Origin: Bin80 sp026709335
Lineage (GTDB): Bacteria > Bacteroidota > Rhodothermia > Rhodothermales > Bin80
Direction of reading: 5' to 3'
NCBI GenBank assembly: GCA_965200825.1
Contig: OZ241385.1
Location: forward strand, 1 to 64,000
DNA: 64,000 bases
Shown here: positions 46,726-55,823 of the stretch, piece by piece
Layout: each line of letters begins with the position of its first letter
Numbering within the stretch: the stretch's first letter is position 1
Notes under the pieces: model-generated
What the model was told of the DNA's origin: nothing
The model's input: only the letters and a program-made list of their open reading frames with translations
Databases searched by the model: none
Position numbers and translations under genes: made by a program

Positions 46726-47267
46726 ATGAAGAATTCTTCCAAAAAGTCAAAGGCAGGTTTAGTCGAAATCGGAATTCACTCTGCATTATTTGTCACAGTG
46801 AGCTGTGTTGCGATCTATGCTTTTACATCCTTTTTCTCAACACCTTCTCCAGTACTCGACGGACTGGCAGGTGGAGATACTTTACTGCAGTAAAGACTCA
46901 CTTAGATGTGAGTCAAAACGGGGGGCTTCTTTTGGCGTTATCTCCCGGCTGCCCTTACTGCAAACTCAGCTATCCGTTTTATGAGGACTTGGTTAAGCTA
47001 CGAGATCAAGGACAGCATAAGCTTCAGATCATTGCAGCCGTAGACACGAGTGGTTCAGTACGGTTGCAGAAACGCTTACTTGAGGAAGCCAGCATATATG
47101 TGGATTCTGTCGTTGCACTGTCATTCCTAGAACTTAAGATCTATTACGTACCTACTCTTGTTTTGCTGGATTCTCAAGCCGTGGTACAACACGTATGGGA
47201 GGGGCAACTATCCGAAGAATTCGAAGACGGGGTTCAATCTATTCTTTTTCAAGGCCCCAATAATTGA
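46726..47267 (+). pseudogene. Membrane-anchored thioredoxin-fold protein, frameshifted
   Basis: The first 55 codons from ATG 46726 give a lysine-rich start, one transmembrane helix (IGIHSALFVTVSCVAIYAFT) and a linker ending GGDTLLQ, then TAA at 46891. In the frame one base back, coding resumes from about 46887 (AVKTHLDVSQNGGLLLALS) into a thioredoxin fold with CxxC in GCPYCKLSYPFYEDL and the cis-proline region YVPTLVLLDSQ. Together they make a ~180-residue TlpA-like periplasmic oxidoreductase, so one base seems lost at ~46882-46890. No slippery heptamer is evident. It follows the propeller gene by six bases. With Cys-rich peptides next door a disulfide role is attractive. Confidence 0.7.
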
Positions 47268-47422
47268 CAGGGAGTTCTAATATGCCCTTTTGACGAATTC
47301 ACTTCTGAATAATCCTCCCTAAAGAGGCCTCTTCTGACCTATGAGACGTCATTTTCAGATGCGTAGGTTAGATCTGAATGGAAATGGGAAAGAGGCTACT
47401 TTTTGTTTTCTTTTGCATACAA

Positions 47423-48469
47423 ATGAACTGGATATCGATTGCAAGGCTGATAATTCTGATGGTGCTGTTCATGACTTCATGCCGCCCAGAGGACGATACG
47501 CGCATCCGCTTTGGACGTTTGTATTTGGATAGTTTTCCAGAGCAAAACCTCCAGGATAGGAAGTTCCATAATGTTTCTTATGAGAAGTTGTTCACGATTC
47601 CAACTACGACAGACGTTTTTCTGTACAACCCAGTAGCCGTTTTCTTTGATAATAAGGGATATATATATGTGATTGACGATGGCGTCCGCAAGGCTCTGAG
47701 ATTTTCTCCTACTGGAGAATACCTAACTACTTATGGAGAGGATGGGGATGGGAAAGGTCCTGGAGAAATTGTTGGCATTGGTGATTTTGGCGTAGTGGGC
47801 GACTCCATGGTTTACATACTCGACAACGTTAGTTATAAAGTTGTCTTCTACTCGGTTGATGGGATCCTTCTAAAGGAGGAACCATGGGATGTTCCTCCTC
47901 GGAGGTACCAACAAACCATTGCGGGACGACAGTATGTGAACTATACTTATGGTCCCACAGTGTTAGAATCCCGTCTTGACGGTGAGGTGAATTCACTTTT
48001 TTCTCGTTCCGATCTCGTGAACGGAGAAAATGTGGAGATGGGCGGACCTGATGGTTTTTTGATAACAAGTAGTGAGAATCTATTGTGGATTTTTAATCGG
48101 CATCCATTACTGTTACAGTATAGATCGGACGGTACACTCGTATATGCTAGAACAACGGTGGATTACCGTGATGACTTCAAAGAACCTGGAGTTGAAAAAC
48201 TTGCGATGGGAGCAAGACAGGCCTTTCGTCCGGTTGGACGATTATACCATGTACGTTCCGGTTCAATAGAACAGAACGAGCTATTTATACAATCAATCAA
48301 TCCATCAGGCACTAAACTATTAAGTGCCATTGATGTGTATGACGTGATAAGCGGGGACTATAAATATTCACTGCCGCTACCCGAAGATGGTCCATATTCT
48401 ACCACTGTCCAGAATGGAAAAATGTATTTGGTGAAGGACTCCACGGTGGTTGTGTGGAAAATTAATTAG
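47423..48469 (+). CDS. Six-bladed beta-propeller lipoprotein B of the peptide cassette
   Basis: 348 residues from the ATG giving MNWISIARLIILMVLFMTSC with lipobox FMTSC. ATGs at 47384 and 47378 would add 13-15 hydrophobic residues. It aligns along its length with the propeller at 45649: AVFFDNKGYIYVIDDGVRKA, SPTGEYLTTYGEDGDGKGPG, NRHPLLLQYRSDGTLVYART and VKDSTVVVWKIN. Divergence is mainly in the centre. It is separated from the thioredoxin-fold gene by ~155 bases; no peptide gene lies directly upstream of this copy. Confidence 0.83.
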   Translation: MNWISIARLIILMVLFMTSCRPEDDTRIRFGRLYLDSFPEQNLQDRKFHNVSYEKLFTIPTTTDVFLYNPVAVFFDNKGYIYVIDDGVRKALRFSPTGEYLTTYGEDGDGKGPGEIVGIGDFGVVGDSMVYILDNVSYKVVFYSVDGILLKEEPWDVPPRRYQQTIAGRQYVNYTYGPTVLESRLDGEVNSLFSRSDLVNGENVEMGGPDGFLITSSENLLWIFNRHPLLLQYRSDGTLVYARTTVDYRDDFKEPGVEKLAMGARQAFRPVGRLYHVRSGSIEQNELFIQSINPSGTKLLSAIDVYDVISGDYKYSLPLPEDGPYSTTVQNGKMYLVKDSTVVVWKIN

Positions 48470-48666
48470 TGCCCGCCTGATACTCATAGCTCTGGCGTGT
48501 TTGTGCAAATGTGCCCGTATCAATTCCGACACAATTGCCGCCATCCCCGTCCCCCATCCGCGGCAAATTTCTTGAGCTCCGTGTGCATGGAAACAGGCAT
48601 ATTCCCGACTTTGACGGTTTCGTTTTTTTGAGGTTTCAAAGCTTGAATTTTCGCGCGGATTTTCTT
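48470..48666. other. Junction DNA before the ISL3 fragment
   Basis: About 200 bases with no gene. A plus-strand frame reading ELRVHGNRHIPDFDGF could be the eroded N-terminal region of the ISL3-like transposase that follows, but I cannot confirm it. Confidence 0.3.
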
Positions 48667-48996
48667 GAGTTATAGTGCATCTCGGAGGCTCAGGAGTATG
48701 TGATTGGATGGGTCAAGGAGGCGATTATTTTGGCGATTTCCCGACAGCTGGGGATTGGTTGGAAGGGCATTGCCAGCATCATACGGCGTGCGGTGATGCG
48801 GGGGTTGGCTCGCAGAAAGGAGCAGGTGGTTGCCAACATTTGTGTGGATGAGGTTTCGTACCGAAAGGGGCACAAGTATCTGACGATTGTGTCTAATGCA
48901 GATACGGGGACGGTGCTGTATGTAGGTAGGTCTTATAGCAGGACGGTTCTGGTTGGTTTGCGCTACCTTAGCACTTATTTACCTATTAACCAGATA
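48667..48996 (+). pseudogene. Internal fragment of an ISL3-family transposase
   Basis: Reads EAQEYVIGWVKEAIILAISR, then QLGIGWKGIASIIRRAVMRG LARR (helix-turn-helix), then the start of the DDE domain with its first aspartate in ICVDEVSYRKGHKYLTIVSN and DTGTVLYVGRS. This is the middle of an ISL3-family transposase. It breaks off near 48996, where IS110 sequence begins. The zinc-finger N terminus and the second half of the DDE domain are missing. Confidence 0.75.
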
Positions 48997-49007
48997 AGAA
49001 CTGTCCT

Positions 49008-49238
49008 ATGCAAAACTACATCAAACCATTCACTTCTGCGTCTATGGTTGGGATGGATGTGCACAAAAAGACGATTGCATCGTGTATCTACCATACGGAG
49101 GCAGGTGCGGTCTTGGATGAGCGGGAATTGCCTCACGATCTTCCGAGGATACCAAAATATCTTCGGAAAGTACAAGATCATCATGGCCCACTCCGTTCCT
49201 GCTATGAGGCGTCATCCTGTGGCTTTGGATTATTGACT
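49008..49238 (+). pseudogene. N-terminal fragment of an IS110-family transposase
   Basis: From the ATG giving MQNYIKPFTS the frame carries the IS110 DEDD N terminus: VGMDVHKKTIASCIY with the first catalytic aspartate, ERELPHDLPRIPKYLRKV and the CYEASSCGFGL box. It then loses similarity after residue ~76 and stops at 49280. The C-terminal Tnp20 domain with the catalytic serine is missing. It abuts the ISL3 fragment on the left and the SusC fragment on the right. Confidence 0.8.
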
Positions 49239-49257
49239 CCGAAATTAAGCCAGTTTA

Positions 49258-49776
49258 ATGATGAAAAAAATCTCACTTAATTTTGGTGTGTACATTCTGT
49301 TCATGTTGCTGGGATTCTCTACAGCAATCGATAATCTTGCGCATGGGCAAGATCACACCGTATCGAGTATTGTGGTATTGGCTCTTAATAACGGCCCCTT
49401 GCTAGAGGCTTCAGTCCCTGAGGTGGGTACTTTGAACGGCACGGCAGCCGATGTTGACGGAACTTTTTCATTTAATGTTTCCAGTTCTGATGCATCACTT
49501 TCTGTCACGTTTACAGGCTATTCAGCTACAATTGAGGATCGGGATTACATCACAATTTCACTTGACGAGGATACAGCTCTTCCGGAGGGTGTAGTCGTTA
49601 CTGTTGGAGGTATTGAACGGAAGGAGCGTGCACTCGGTTACTCCGTAACCGAAATTGATGGAGAAGATTTGCGAGAAGTACCAAAAAAGCAAGTCTTTGG
49701 TCTTTCTTCTGTGTCTATGACCTCTGAGCCCAGCTGCCCCATTCACGTCAGAATCGTGTTGAAATCTTCTTCTTAA
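49258..49776 (+). pseudogene. Truncated SusC/RagA-type TonB-dependent receptor
   Basis: Signal peptide (MKKISLNFGVYILFMLLGFS) and a carboxypeptidase-regulatory-like domain (LNGTAADVDGTFSFNVSSSD; LSVTFTGYSATIEDRDYITI). The beginning of the plug follows (GVVVTVGGIERKERALGYSV, TEIDGEDL), exactly as at the N terminus of SusC/RagA-type TonB-linked receptors. After residue ~142 similarity ends and the frame stops at 49776. The complete protein should be ~1000 residues, so the plug and barrel are lost. No susD follows. Confidence 0.75.
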
Positions 49777-49859
49777 GTCCATGCTCGTTGGCATAGTCTA
49801 GATACAGTATACACCCAATCTTTTCTCACTTTCGTTTGAACTGAGGTTTGATTTACCCC

Positions 49860-50024
49860 TTGCGAACCATCACCGGCATCCTCGTACAGATTATCCTGAT
49901 CGTAGCCTTGACTGGAATGGGCATCTTGATCTACAAAGCAATAGGTGCCAATGGAGCGCAGGATACTCTGAATCATAGCGTTGAAGTGGATTGCTCTGTT
50001 CATACAGAGAAATGGATAACGTAG
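49860..50024 (+). pseudogene. Possible N-terminal remnant of an efflux adaptor
   Basis: Fifty-four codons from a TTG: LRTITGILVQIILIVALTGM followed by GILIYKAIGANG, a single hydrophobic helix after basic residues. This is typical of the N terminus of HlyD/RND periplasmic adaptors of this group. Nothing of the lipoyl domains remains. Low confidence. Confidence 0.25.
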
Positions 50025-50060
50025 GAATTTATCGTGCATTCCAATTACTCGAATCTAGAA

Positions 50061-50157
50061 TTCTTGCAAAACCCCATGTGGAAGCTATAAATCACATCTC
50101 TGAATACTCCCAATGATATATTTGTAACCGGAACAAGCGGGTTTTGCAAGATGCTCC
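50061..50157. repeat. MITE-like element, copy 2
   Basis: TTCTTGCAAAACCCC (50061-50075) and GCGGGTTTTGCAAGATGCTC (50137-50156) form inverted ends 97 bases apart. The size and ends match 30581-30676, while the interiors do not obviously align. AT-rich interior; no coding. Confidence 0.5.
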
Positions 50158-50591
50158 TATTTACTAATTCAGTGCACATGTTCATTGATCTTCCTTGGTT
50201 CTTGCGCGCTCTTGGAGGTAAACGGTATTCAACTCCCCTACAGGAACAGGCTTCGCTTATCTTGTTTGAATCTTTTGCGGGCATGATATCAATGAGCCAG
50301 TTTACAGTACTAAAGTTCTCGGAATTTTGTGACGTATTATGTAATTTACGTTCATTTCTTATGCTGTCAAGTAGAAAGCTGGCGAGCCCCCTGAATAAGG
50401 GTCAGAATCTGGTAAGCGAAATGAAAGGTTATAATTTTGGTTAAACAATCCCCACACATTCACATAGGATCAGACTAACAAAGATGTAGGTGGCGCGTAT
50501 AGTGTATTATACGGACGCATGCTGAATCCAACTTCATTAATAAACACGGCAAACGCATAGACCTTCAACAACATTCAAACAACCAACATCA

Positions 50592-51410
50592 ATGAGCAAG
50601 ACTATCTTAATTACTGGCGCAAGTAGCGGAATCGGAAAATCTACTGCAATACATTTCCAAAACAATGGATGGAATGTGATTGCCACGATGCGATCACCTG
50701 AAAAGGAAGATGAGTTGATCGATCTGAAAAATGTGCTGGTTACAAAACTTGATGTTGTTGACCTTGATTCCATAGATCAAGCTGTTAAGACAGGCATTGA
50801 GACATTTGGACAAATTGATGTGCTCGTCAATAATGCCGGATATGGAGCCTATGGGCCACTCGAAGCTTTTCCCAGAGAAAATATTGTTAAGCAATTTAAT
50901 ACGAATGTGATCGGCTTGCTGGATGTGACCAGAGCTGTCCTACCTCACTTCAGAAGCAATCAATCTGGGACCATCATCAACATTTCTTCCATCGGGGGGA
51001 AAATGACCTTCCCCTTGGGGAGTCTCTATCACGGAACGAAATTTGCCGTGGAGGGAATTTCTGAGGCCTTATCCTTTGAGTTAGAGGCGGTCGGTGTAAA
51101 GGTTAAAATTGTAGAACCTGGAATAATCGCCACTGACTTTGCCGGGCGATCATTTGATTTTCAAAATAATCCTGAATTACTGGAATACCAGGAAACTGTG
51201 GGTAAAATTATGCAGGCCTTCTCTTCGCAAGATGGACCGGTGCCATCGCCTCCTCAGTTAGTTGCAGAGGTTATTTATGAAGCAGCCTCGGACAGCTCCA
51301 GAAAAATGCGTTATCCAGCCGGAGCAGATGCTCATCAATATTTAAGTACTCGCAAGGCAATAGATGAGGACGACTTTATTCAGGGCATCAAGGACCAGTT
51401 TCAGTTGTAA
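50592..51410 (+). CDS. Short-chain dehydrogenase/reductase
   Basis: 272 residues, classical SDR: cofactor site TGASSGIG (residues 8-15), NNAG at 80-83, catalytic Ser ~132-133 (INISSIGG), Tyr146 and Lys150 in SLYHGTKFAVEG, then the EPGIIATDF segment. Basic residues after the glycine motif (TMRSPEKE) suggest NADP(H) preference. Substrate is not deducible. It stands alone downstream of the insertion-sequence debris; the following sulfatase is 234 bases away. Confidence 0.93.
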   Translation: MSKTILITGASSGIGKSTAIHFQNNGWNVIATMRSPEKEDELIDLKNVLVTKLDVVDLDSIDQAVKTGIETFGQIDVLVNNAGYGAYGPLEAFPRENIVKQFNTNVIGLLDVTRAVLPHFRSNQSGTIINISSIGGKMTFPLGSLYHGTKFAVEGISEALSFELEAVGVKVKIVEPGIIATDFAGRSFDFQNNPELLEYQETVGKIMQAFSSQDGPVPSPPQLVAEVIYEAASDSSRKMRYPAGADAHQYLSTRKAIDEDDFIQGIKDQFQL

Positions 51411-51644
51411 ATAATCTGTGAGCAAGAACTTCATCGTTCTCAAACTCAGTGAACGTTTTATAATCTTCACCAAATAGATAGTACTGCTTATCAGTAATTG
51501 ACATTTGAATTAACCTGAATAAGTAGAGTGGGGGGCTTCTGAATACTTAAATGGGAGGTCACTGCTTAGCATCCAGAGGCATTTTTCTGATAGGATTCTG
51601 CCGGAAAATTCTTAGGTTTGGTAAGAATCAAGCCTATTCCGTCC

Positions 51645-53174
51645 ATGAAACTTATACGATTTATCCCGGCACTCTTTCTATTGACGGCCGGGTGTGCACA
51701 AGACTCCACCCCACCGAACATTGTTTTCATCTTCACTGATGATCACACTGCGCGGGCGCTCAGCGCTTATGGGTCAGTTATCAACGAAACTCCGAACTTG
51801 GACAGGATCGCGAATGAGGGGATGCGTTTTACTCAATGTCTTGTGACGAATTCTATTTGTGCGCCGAGCCGTGCGGTGATTTTGACAGGAAAACATAGTC
51901 ATATCAATGGTCAACTGACAAATGGTAACCGATTTGACGGTGCGCAGCAGACATTTCCTAAACTGCTACAGGCCGCAGGATATCAAACCAGTATGATCGG
52001 AAAATGGCACTTGCAGAGTGAACCAACAGGATTTGACCATTGGCAGATACTTATTGGGCAAGGCCCCTATTATAATCCCCGTTTTTTGGTTCCGGGGGAT
52101 ACCGTTCAGATTGATGGCTATACTACCGACATAATCACAGATCTGGCTCTGAACTGGCTCGAAGAGCAAAGAGATCCAGCGAAGCCATTTATGCTCATGT
52201 ACCAACATAAAGCACCCCACAGAGAATGGCATCCGGGGCCAAATCACTTCAATCTTTATGCAGACGAAGATATTCCTGAGCCATCAAATCTTTTTGATGA
52301 TTACTCCAATCGTGCATCTCCTGCTGCGGAGCAGGGCATGACGATTGCGAGGCATATGAATGTGGAGGATCTGAAGCTCACTGCTCCACGGAGCATGAAT
52401 GAGGAACAGGCTGCAGGGTGGCAAGAAATCTATGGTCCGCGGAATGAAGCATTTCATGAAGCAAACCTTGAAGGCGATGACCTGACCCGATGGAAATATC
52501 AGCGCTACGCAAAAGAGTATCTGCGCACAGTAGCCGGAGTAGATGACAATGTCGGACGCTTACTTGATTACCTTGAAGAACAGAACCTCGCCGAAAATAC
52601 TGTTGTGATCTATTCTTCCGATCAGGGATGGTATCTAGGAGAACACGGATGGTATGATAAGCGCTGGATGTATGAAGAATCGTTGATTACGCCATTACTT
52701 GTGCGCTGGCCAGGTAAAATTCAAGCCGGCAGCGTGAACAATGCGATGGTTTCCAATCTGGACTTTGCTGCAACATTTCTGGATCTTGCGGGGGCCAGTA
52801 TTCCCGGGGATATCCAGGGTCGTAGTCTGAAGCCTCTGTTTCTGGGAGAAACACCGGAAGATTGGCGAACCAGTCACTATTACCAGTACTACGAATATCC
52901 CGGATATCATTGTGTTGAGCGTCATTATGGAGTTCGGACTCAGCGCCATAAGCTGATTTATTTCTATAATCGTGATGAATGGGAATTATTCGATCTTGAA
53001 ACCGATCCAATGGAAATGAACAGTGTGTATGATGATGCTGCATATGCCGAAACCGTAGCAGAGTTGAAAACAGAACTTTCACGCCTGCGCGAGCACTATG
53101 CAGTCCCAGAAGATGAACGCCCAACCGGTCCATGCATTCCGAATGAGCGTGGTGCTCCGATACCTCAGCAATGA
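51645..53174 (+). CDS. Sulfatase lipoprotein (arylsulfatase A-like)
   Basis: 509 residues from the ATG giving MKLIRFIPALFLLTAGC, a lipobox with Cys17. The S1-type sulfatase fold follows: metal-binding IFTDDHTARA, the CxPSR formylglycine motif with Cys72 (SICAPSRAVILTGKHSH), IGKWHLQSEPTGFDHW, and the second metal site YSSDQGWYLGEHGWYDKRW. It ends in a typical YDLETDP-like C-terminal region (LFDLETDPMEMNSVYDD). It should hydrolyse sulfate esters of polysaccharides in the periplasm or at the surface after formylglycine maturation. No sulfatase-maturing enzyme is in the window. Confidence 0.95.
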   Translation: MKLIRFIPALFLLTAGCAQDSTPPNIVFIFTDDHTARALSAYGSVINETPNLDRIANEGMRFTQCLVTNSICAPSRAVILTGKHSHINGQLTNGNRFDGAQQTFPKLLQAAGYQTSMIGKWHLQSEPTGFDHWQILIGQGPYYNPRFLVPGDTVQIDGYTTDIITDLALNWLEEQRDPAKPFMLMYQHKAPHREWHPGPNHFNLYADEDIPEPSNLFDDYSNRASPAAEQGMTIARHMNVEDLKLTAPRSMNEEQAAGWQEIYGPRNEAFHEANLEGDDLTRWKYQRYAKEYLRTVAGVDDNVGRLLDYLEEQNLAENTVVIYSSDQGWYLGEHGWYDKRWMYEESLITPLLVRWPGKIQAGSVNNAMVSNLDFAATFLDLAGASIPGDIQGRSLKPLFLGETPEDWRTSHYYQYYEYPGYHCVERHYGVRTQRHKLIYFYNRDEWELFDLETDPMEMNSVYDDAAYAETVAELKTELSRLREHYAVPEDERPTGPCIPNERGAPIPQQ

Positions 53175-53340
53175 ATTTTATGCAACAGTTGCATAAAAAA
53201 CGGTTTCTTTTTGACTTTTGCCCACGATTCAAAGATCAGGGCGCACCTCACCTATAAATTGCGCCTTTTCTGCTTTGACAAAGTAAACTTCAGGTCAGGA
53301 CTCTTCCAGAGAATTCAATGGAAGCTTGACCTGTGACTGG

Positions 53341-54306
53341 CTAGACGTGGCGCTCCGCGTGATAGGAGCTGCGGACCAATGGGCCACTCTCAACGTGCTC
53401 AATTCCCTTTTCCTCACCGATTTCCTTGTAGCGTCTAAACTGTTCAGGATGAATAAATTCTTCCACAGCCAAGTGCATACGGGTCGGTTGGAGGTACTGT
53501 CCGATGGTCATGACATCAACTCCAACACGCACAAAGTCATCCATCAGCTCAAGCACTTCCTCTTCGGTTTCACCCAAGCCAACCATGATCCCGCTCTTGG
53601 TACGGAGCCCCTGTTCTTTCGAAATTCTCAAGACCTCCAGTGAACGTTGATAATCTGCCTGGGGGCGGACGCGGCGATACAGTCGAGGGACGCTCTCAAC
53701 GTTGTGGTTCAGAATCTCAGGCCTCTCGTCCAAAACGATTTGCAGCGCATTCCAGATCCCGCGAAAGTCAGGGATCAATACTTCGACCGTACACCCTGGG
53801 ATTTCCTCCCGGATTCGACGAATGGTTTCAGCAAAGATGGGTGCACCCCCATCTTTGCGTTCATCCCTATTTACAGATGTGATGACCGCATGTTTAAGAC
53901 CCATGATTCGAGCCGCGTTTGCTACACGGCGAGGTTCATCATAATCCAATCCCGGCTCAGGCCTTCCCGTTTGAACAGCACAGAATCCGCAGGATCGTGT
54001 ACATACATTTCCGAGGATCATGAACGTCGCTGTTCCAGCCGTCCAACACTCACCCATATTGGGGCATCGAGCACTCTGGCATACTGTGTGCAGATCATGC
54101 TCATCAATCAGATCTACCAGTTTACGGTAGACAGGACCATAGGGTAGCTTTACGCGTAACCAGTCTGGACGTCGTGTATGTGGTGCAGCCTCAATGACCG
54201 GCAATCCAACAAAGTTGTCAACGCCGTCTCCCCCGGCTGAACCTGACTGTTTCTCCAGTGTGATTTGTCCGGGAAGAAAGGATCTTTTTGTAGTTTTAGA
54301 GCTCAA
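53341..54306 (-). CDS. lipA: Lipoyl synthase
   Basis: Radical-SAM enzyme that inserts two sulfurs into octanoyl groups to make lipoate. Both cluster motifs are seen: the auxiliary CQSARCPNMGEC and the radical-SAM CTRSCGFC. Also present are RRPDWLRVKLPYG, NHNVESVPRLY and TKSGIMVGLGETEEEV, with a C terminus including RSSYHAE. The start is uncertain: the frame is open to 54375 but the divergent lat gene begins at 54394. I give the TTG at 54306; a TTG at 54204 is also possible. All conserved sequence lies downstream of both. Confidence 0.93.
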   Translation of the reverse strand: MSSKTTKRSFLPGQITLEKQSGSAGGDGVDNFVGLPVIEAAPHTRRPDWLRVKLPYGPVYRKLVDLIDEHDLHTVCQSARCPNMGECWTAGTATFMILGNVCTRSCGFCAVQTGRPEPGLDYDEPRRVANAARIMGLKHAVITSVNRDERKDGGAPIFAETIRRIREEIPGCTVEVLIPDFRGIWNALQIVLDERPEILNHNVESVPRLYRRVRPQADYQRSLEVLRISKEQGLRTKSGIMVGLGETEEEVLELMDDFVRVGVDVMTIGQYLQPTRMHLAVEEFIHPEQFRRYKEIGEEKGIEHVESGPLVRSSYHAERHV

Positions 54307-54393
54307 TGACCAAGGAAGTTTGTTTCGGAAGCACGCGTACCTACAAATACGAACATTGATCCGTAAATTTAGCAAAATTTAACACTGAAAGAA

Positions 54394-55725
54394 ATGCATA
54401 TTCGCGCCGAGCAGGTACCTGACATATTTGGCAGGCACATTAATTCAATGGGAATGATGCCCTTGGTATTGGATATGCACTCCAGTCAGGGGTGCAGACT
54501 GATTGATGAGGTAACGGGGAAGTCCTATCTGGATTTTTTTGGTTTCTTTGCCAGTAGCATGCTGGGGATGAATCATCCAAAAATGAGTTCGGATGAAGAT
54601 ACACTTGGCCGACTTCAGGATGCAGCAATCAACAAAATTGCAAACTCTGATATTCAAACCACTCACATGGCTCAATTTCTGGAGGTTTTTCACAGGGTTG
54701 CACAATCGGATGCTTTGCCCTATGCTTTTTTTATTTCCGGTGGCGCACTGGCAGTCGAAAATGCATTGAAGGCAGCATTTGACTGGAAAGTTCGAAAAAA
54801 TATCTCTAATGGAATTTCGGCAGAATGCGGTCAGCAGGTCATGCATCTGCGTGAAGCGTTCCACGGACGTAGCGGGTACACATTGTCTCTGACCAATACC
54901 TCAGATCCATGGAAAACCAGATATTTCCCAAAATTTGACTGGCCCAGAATCCAGAATCCGAAAATTACGTTTCCACTTGCAGATCACTTGGAACAGGTCA
55001 AGCACCTGGAAGTGCAGGCTTTGGATGAAGCAAAATCCTTCTTCCTTAAACGCAAACATGAGATTGCCTGTGTTATTCTTGAAACGATCCAGGGAGAGGG
55101 GGGAGATAATCATTTTCGCCCAGAATTTTTAAGATCCTTAAAAGATCTGTGCATGGAGAATGATGCATTACTGATTTTTGATGAAGTTCAATGCGGTGCA
55201 GGAGTTACGGGTGCGTTCTGGGCTTGGGAACAGCTGGGCGTAACCCCCGATCTTCTGGCATTTGGAAAAAAGACGCAAGTGTGTGGTGTATTGGCTGGAA
55301 GACGTCTTGATGAAGTTGATGATCATGTCTTTGTTAAACCGGGTCGAATCAATTCTACCTGGGGAGGGAATTTGGTTGACATGGTGCGGGCAGGTCGAAT
55401 TCTAGAGATTATGGAGGAAGATGCCCTTTTGGACAATACCAATCATGTTGGCACCCATCTCTTGAATCGATTACAAGCTCTAACGGAGAATTCGCATCAT
55501 TTTACCAATGCGCGTGGTCGTGGATTGATGTGTGCGATAGATATTTCATCTAGGGCACTACGTGATCGGATCCTCAAGCTCTGTTACCAAAATGGATTGA
55601 TTGTCATAGGATGTGGAGAATCATCAATTCGGTTCCGTCCAGCGCTGACCATTACCCGATCAGAGATTGACGAGGGATTAGATATCCTCGAGCAGGTAAT
55701 CCCTGCCATGGCGGTCGCGGACTAG
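54394..55725 (+). CDS. lat: L-lysine 6-aminotransferase
   Basis: 443-residue class III PLP aminotransferase. Signature parts: FFGFFASSMLGMNHPKM, HLREAFHGRSGYTLSLTNT, ILETIQGEGGDNHFRPEF, DEVQCGAGVTGAFWAWE, the PLP-lysine in FGKKTQVCG (Lys292 or 293) and STWGGNLVDMVR. The INSTWGGNLVDM and FPKFDWPRI segments are typical of L-lysine epsilon-aminotransferases, which give 2-aminoadipate-6-semialdehyde in lysine breakdown. Length is normal. It is divergent from lipA with very little intergenic space. Confidence 0.92.
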   Translation: MHIRAEQVPDIFGRHINSMGMMPLVLDMHSSQGCRLIDEVTGKSYLDFFGFFASSMLGMNHPKMSSDEDTLGRLQDAAINKIANSDIQTTHMAQFLEVFHRVAQSDALPYAFFISGGALAVENALKAAFDWKVRKNISNGISAECGQQVMHLREAFHGRSGYTLSLTNTSDPWKTRYFPKFDWPRIQNPKITFPLADHLEQVKHLEVQALDEAKSFFLKRKHEIACVILETIQGEGGDNHFRPEFLRSLKDLCMENDALLIFDEVQCGAGVTGAFWAWEQLGVTPDLLAFGKKTQVCGVLAGRRLDEVDDHVFVKPGRINSTWGGNLVDMVRAGRILEIMEEDALLDNTNHVGTHLLNRLQALTENSHHFTNARGRGLMCAIDISSRALRDRILKLCYQNGLIVIGCGESSIRFRPALTITRSEIDEGLDILEQVIPAMAVAD

Positions 55726-55742
55726 CTCCGGTGATATAACTT

Positions 55743-55768
55743 TGAATCCCCGAAATTTCAAGGATTCA
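55743..55768. terminator. Possible bidirectional hairpin between convergent genes
   Basis: TGAATCC (55743-55749) pairs with GGATTCA (55762-55768) across a 12-base loop between lat and the convergent NACHT gene. No T tract, so terminator function is uncertain. Confidence 0.3.
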
Positions 55769-55823
55769 GATAAGGTTGTCTGCAGCAGTTTCATTAGGAG
55801 TTAAATAATGGCCGAATGCTGTG

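Larger units (their letters stand above)
49777..50591. other. Debris region upstream of the SDR gene
   Basis: Contains a short hydrophobic frame (49860-50024) and a MITE-like element (50061-50157). Between 50158 and 50591 neither strand shows a recognisable protein. The SDR promoter should lie in the last ~100 bases. Confidence 0.4.

Noticed and set aside
50151..50444. 97-codon plus-strand frame upstream of the SDR gene
   Set aside because: It begins inside the end repeat of the MITE-like element and shows no recognisable motif.
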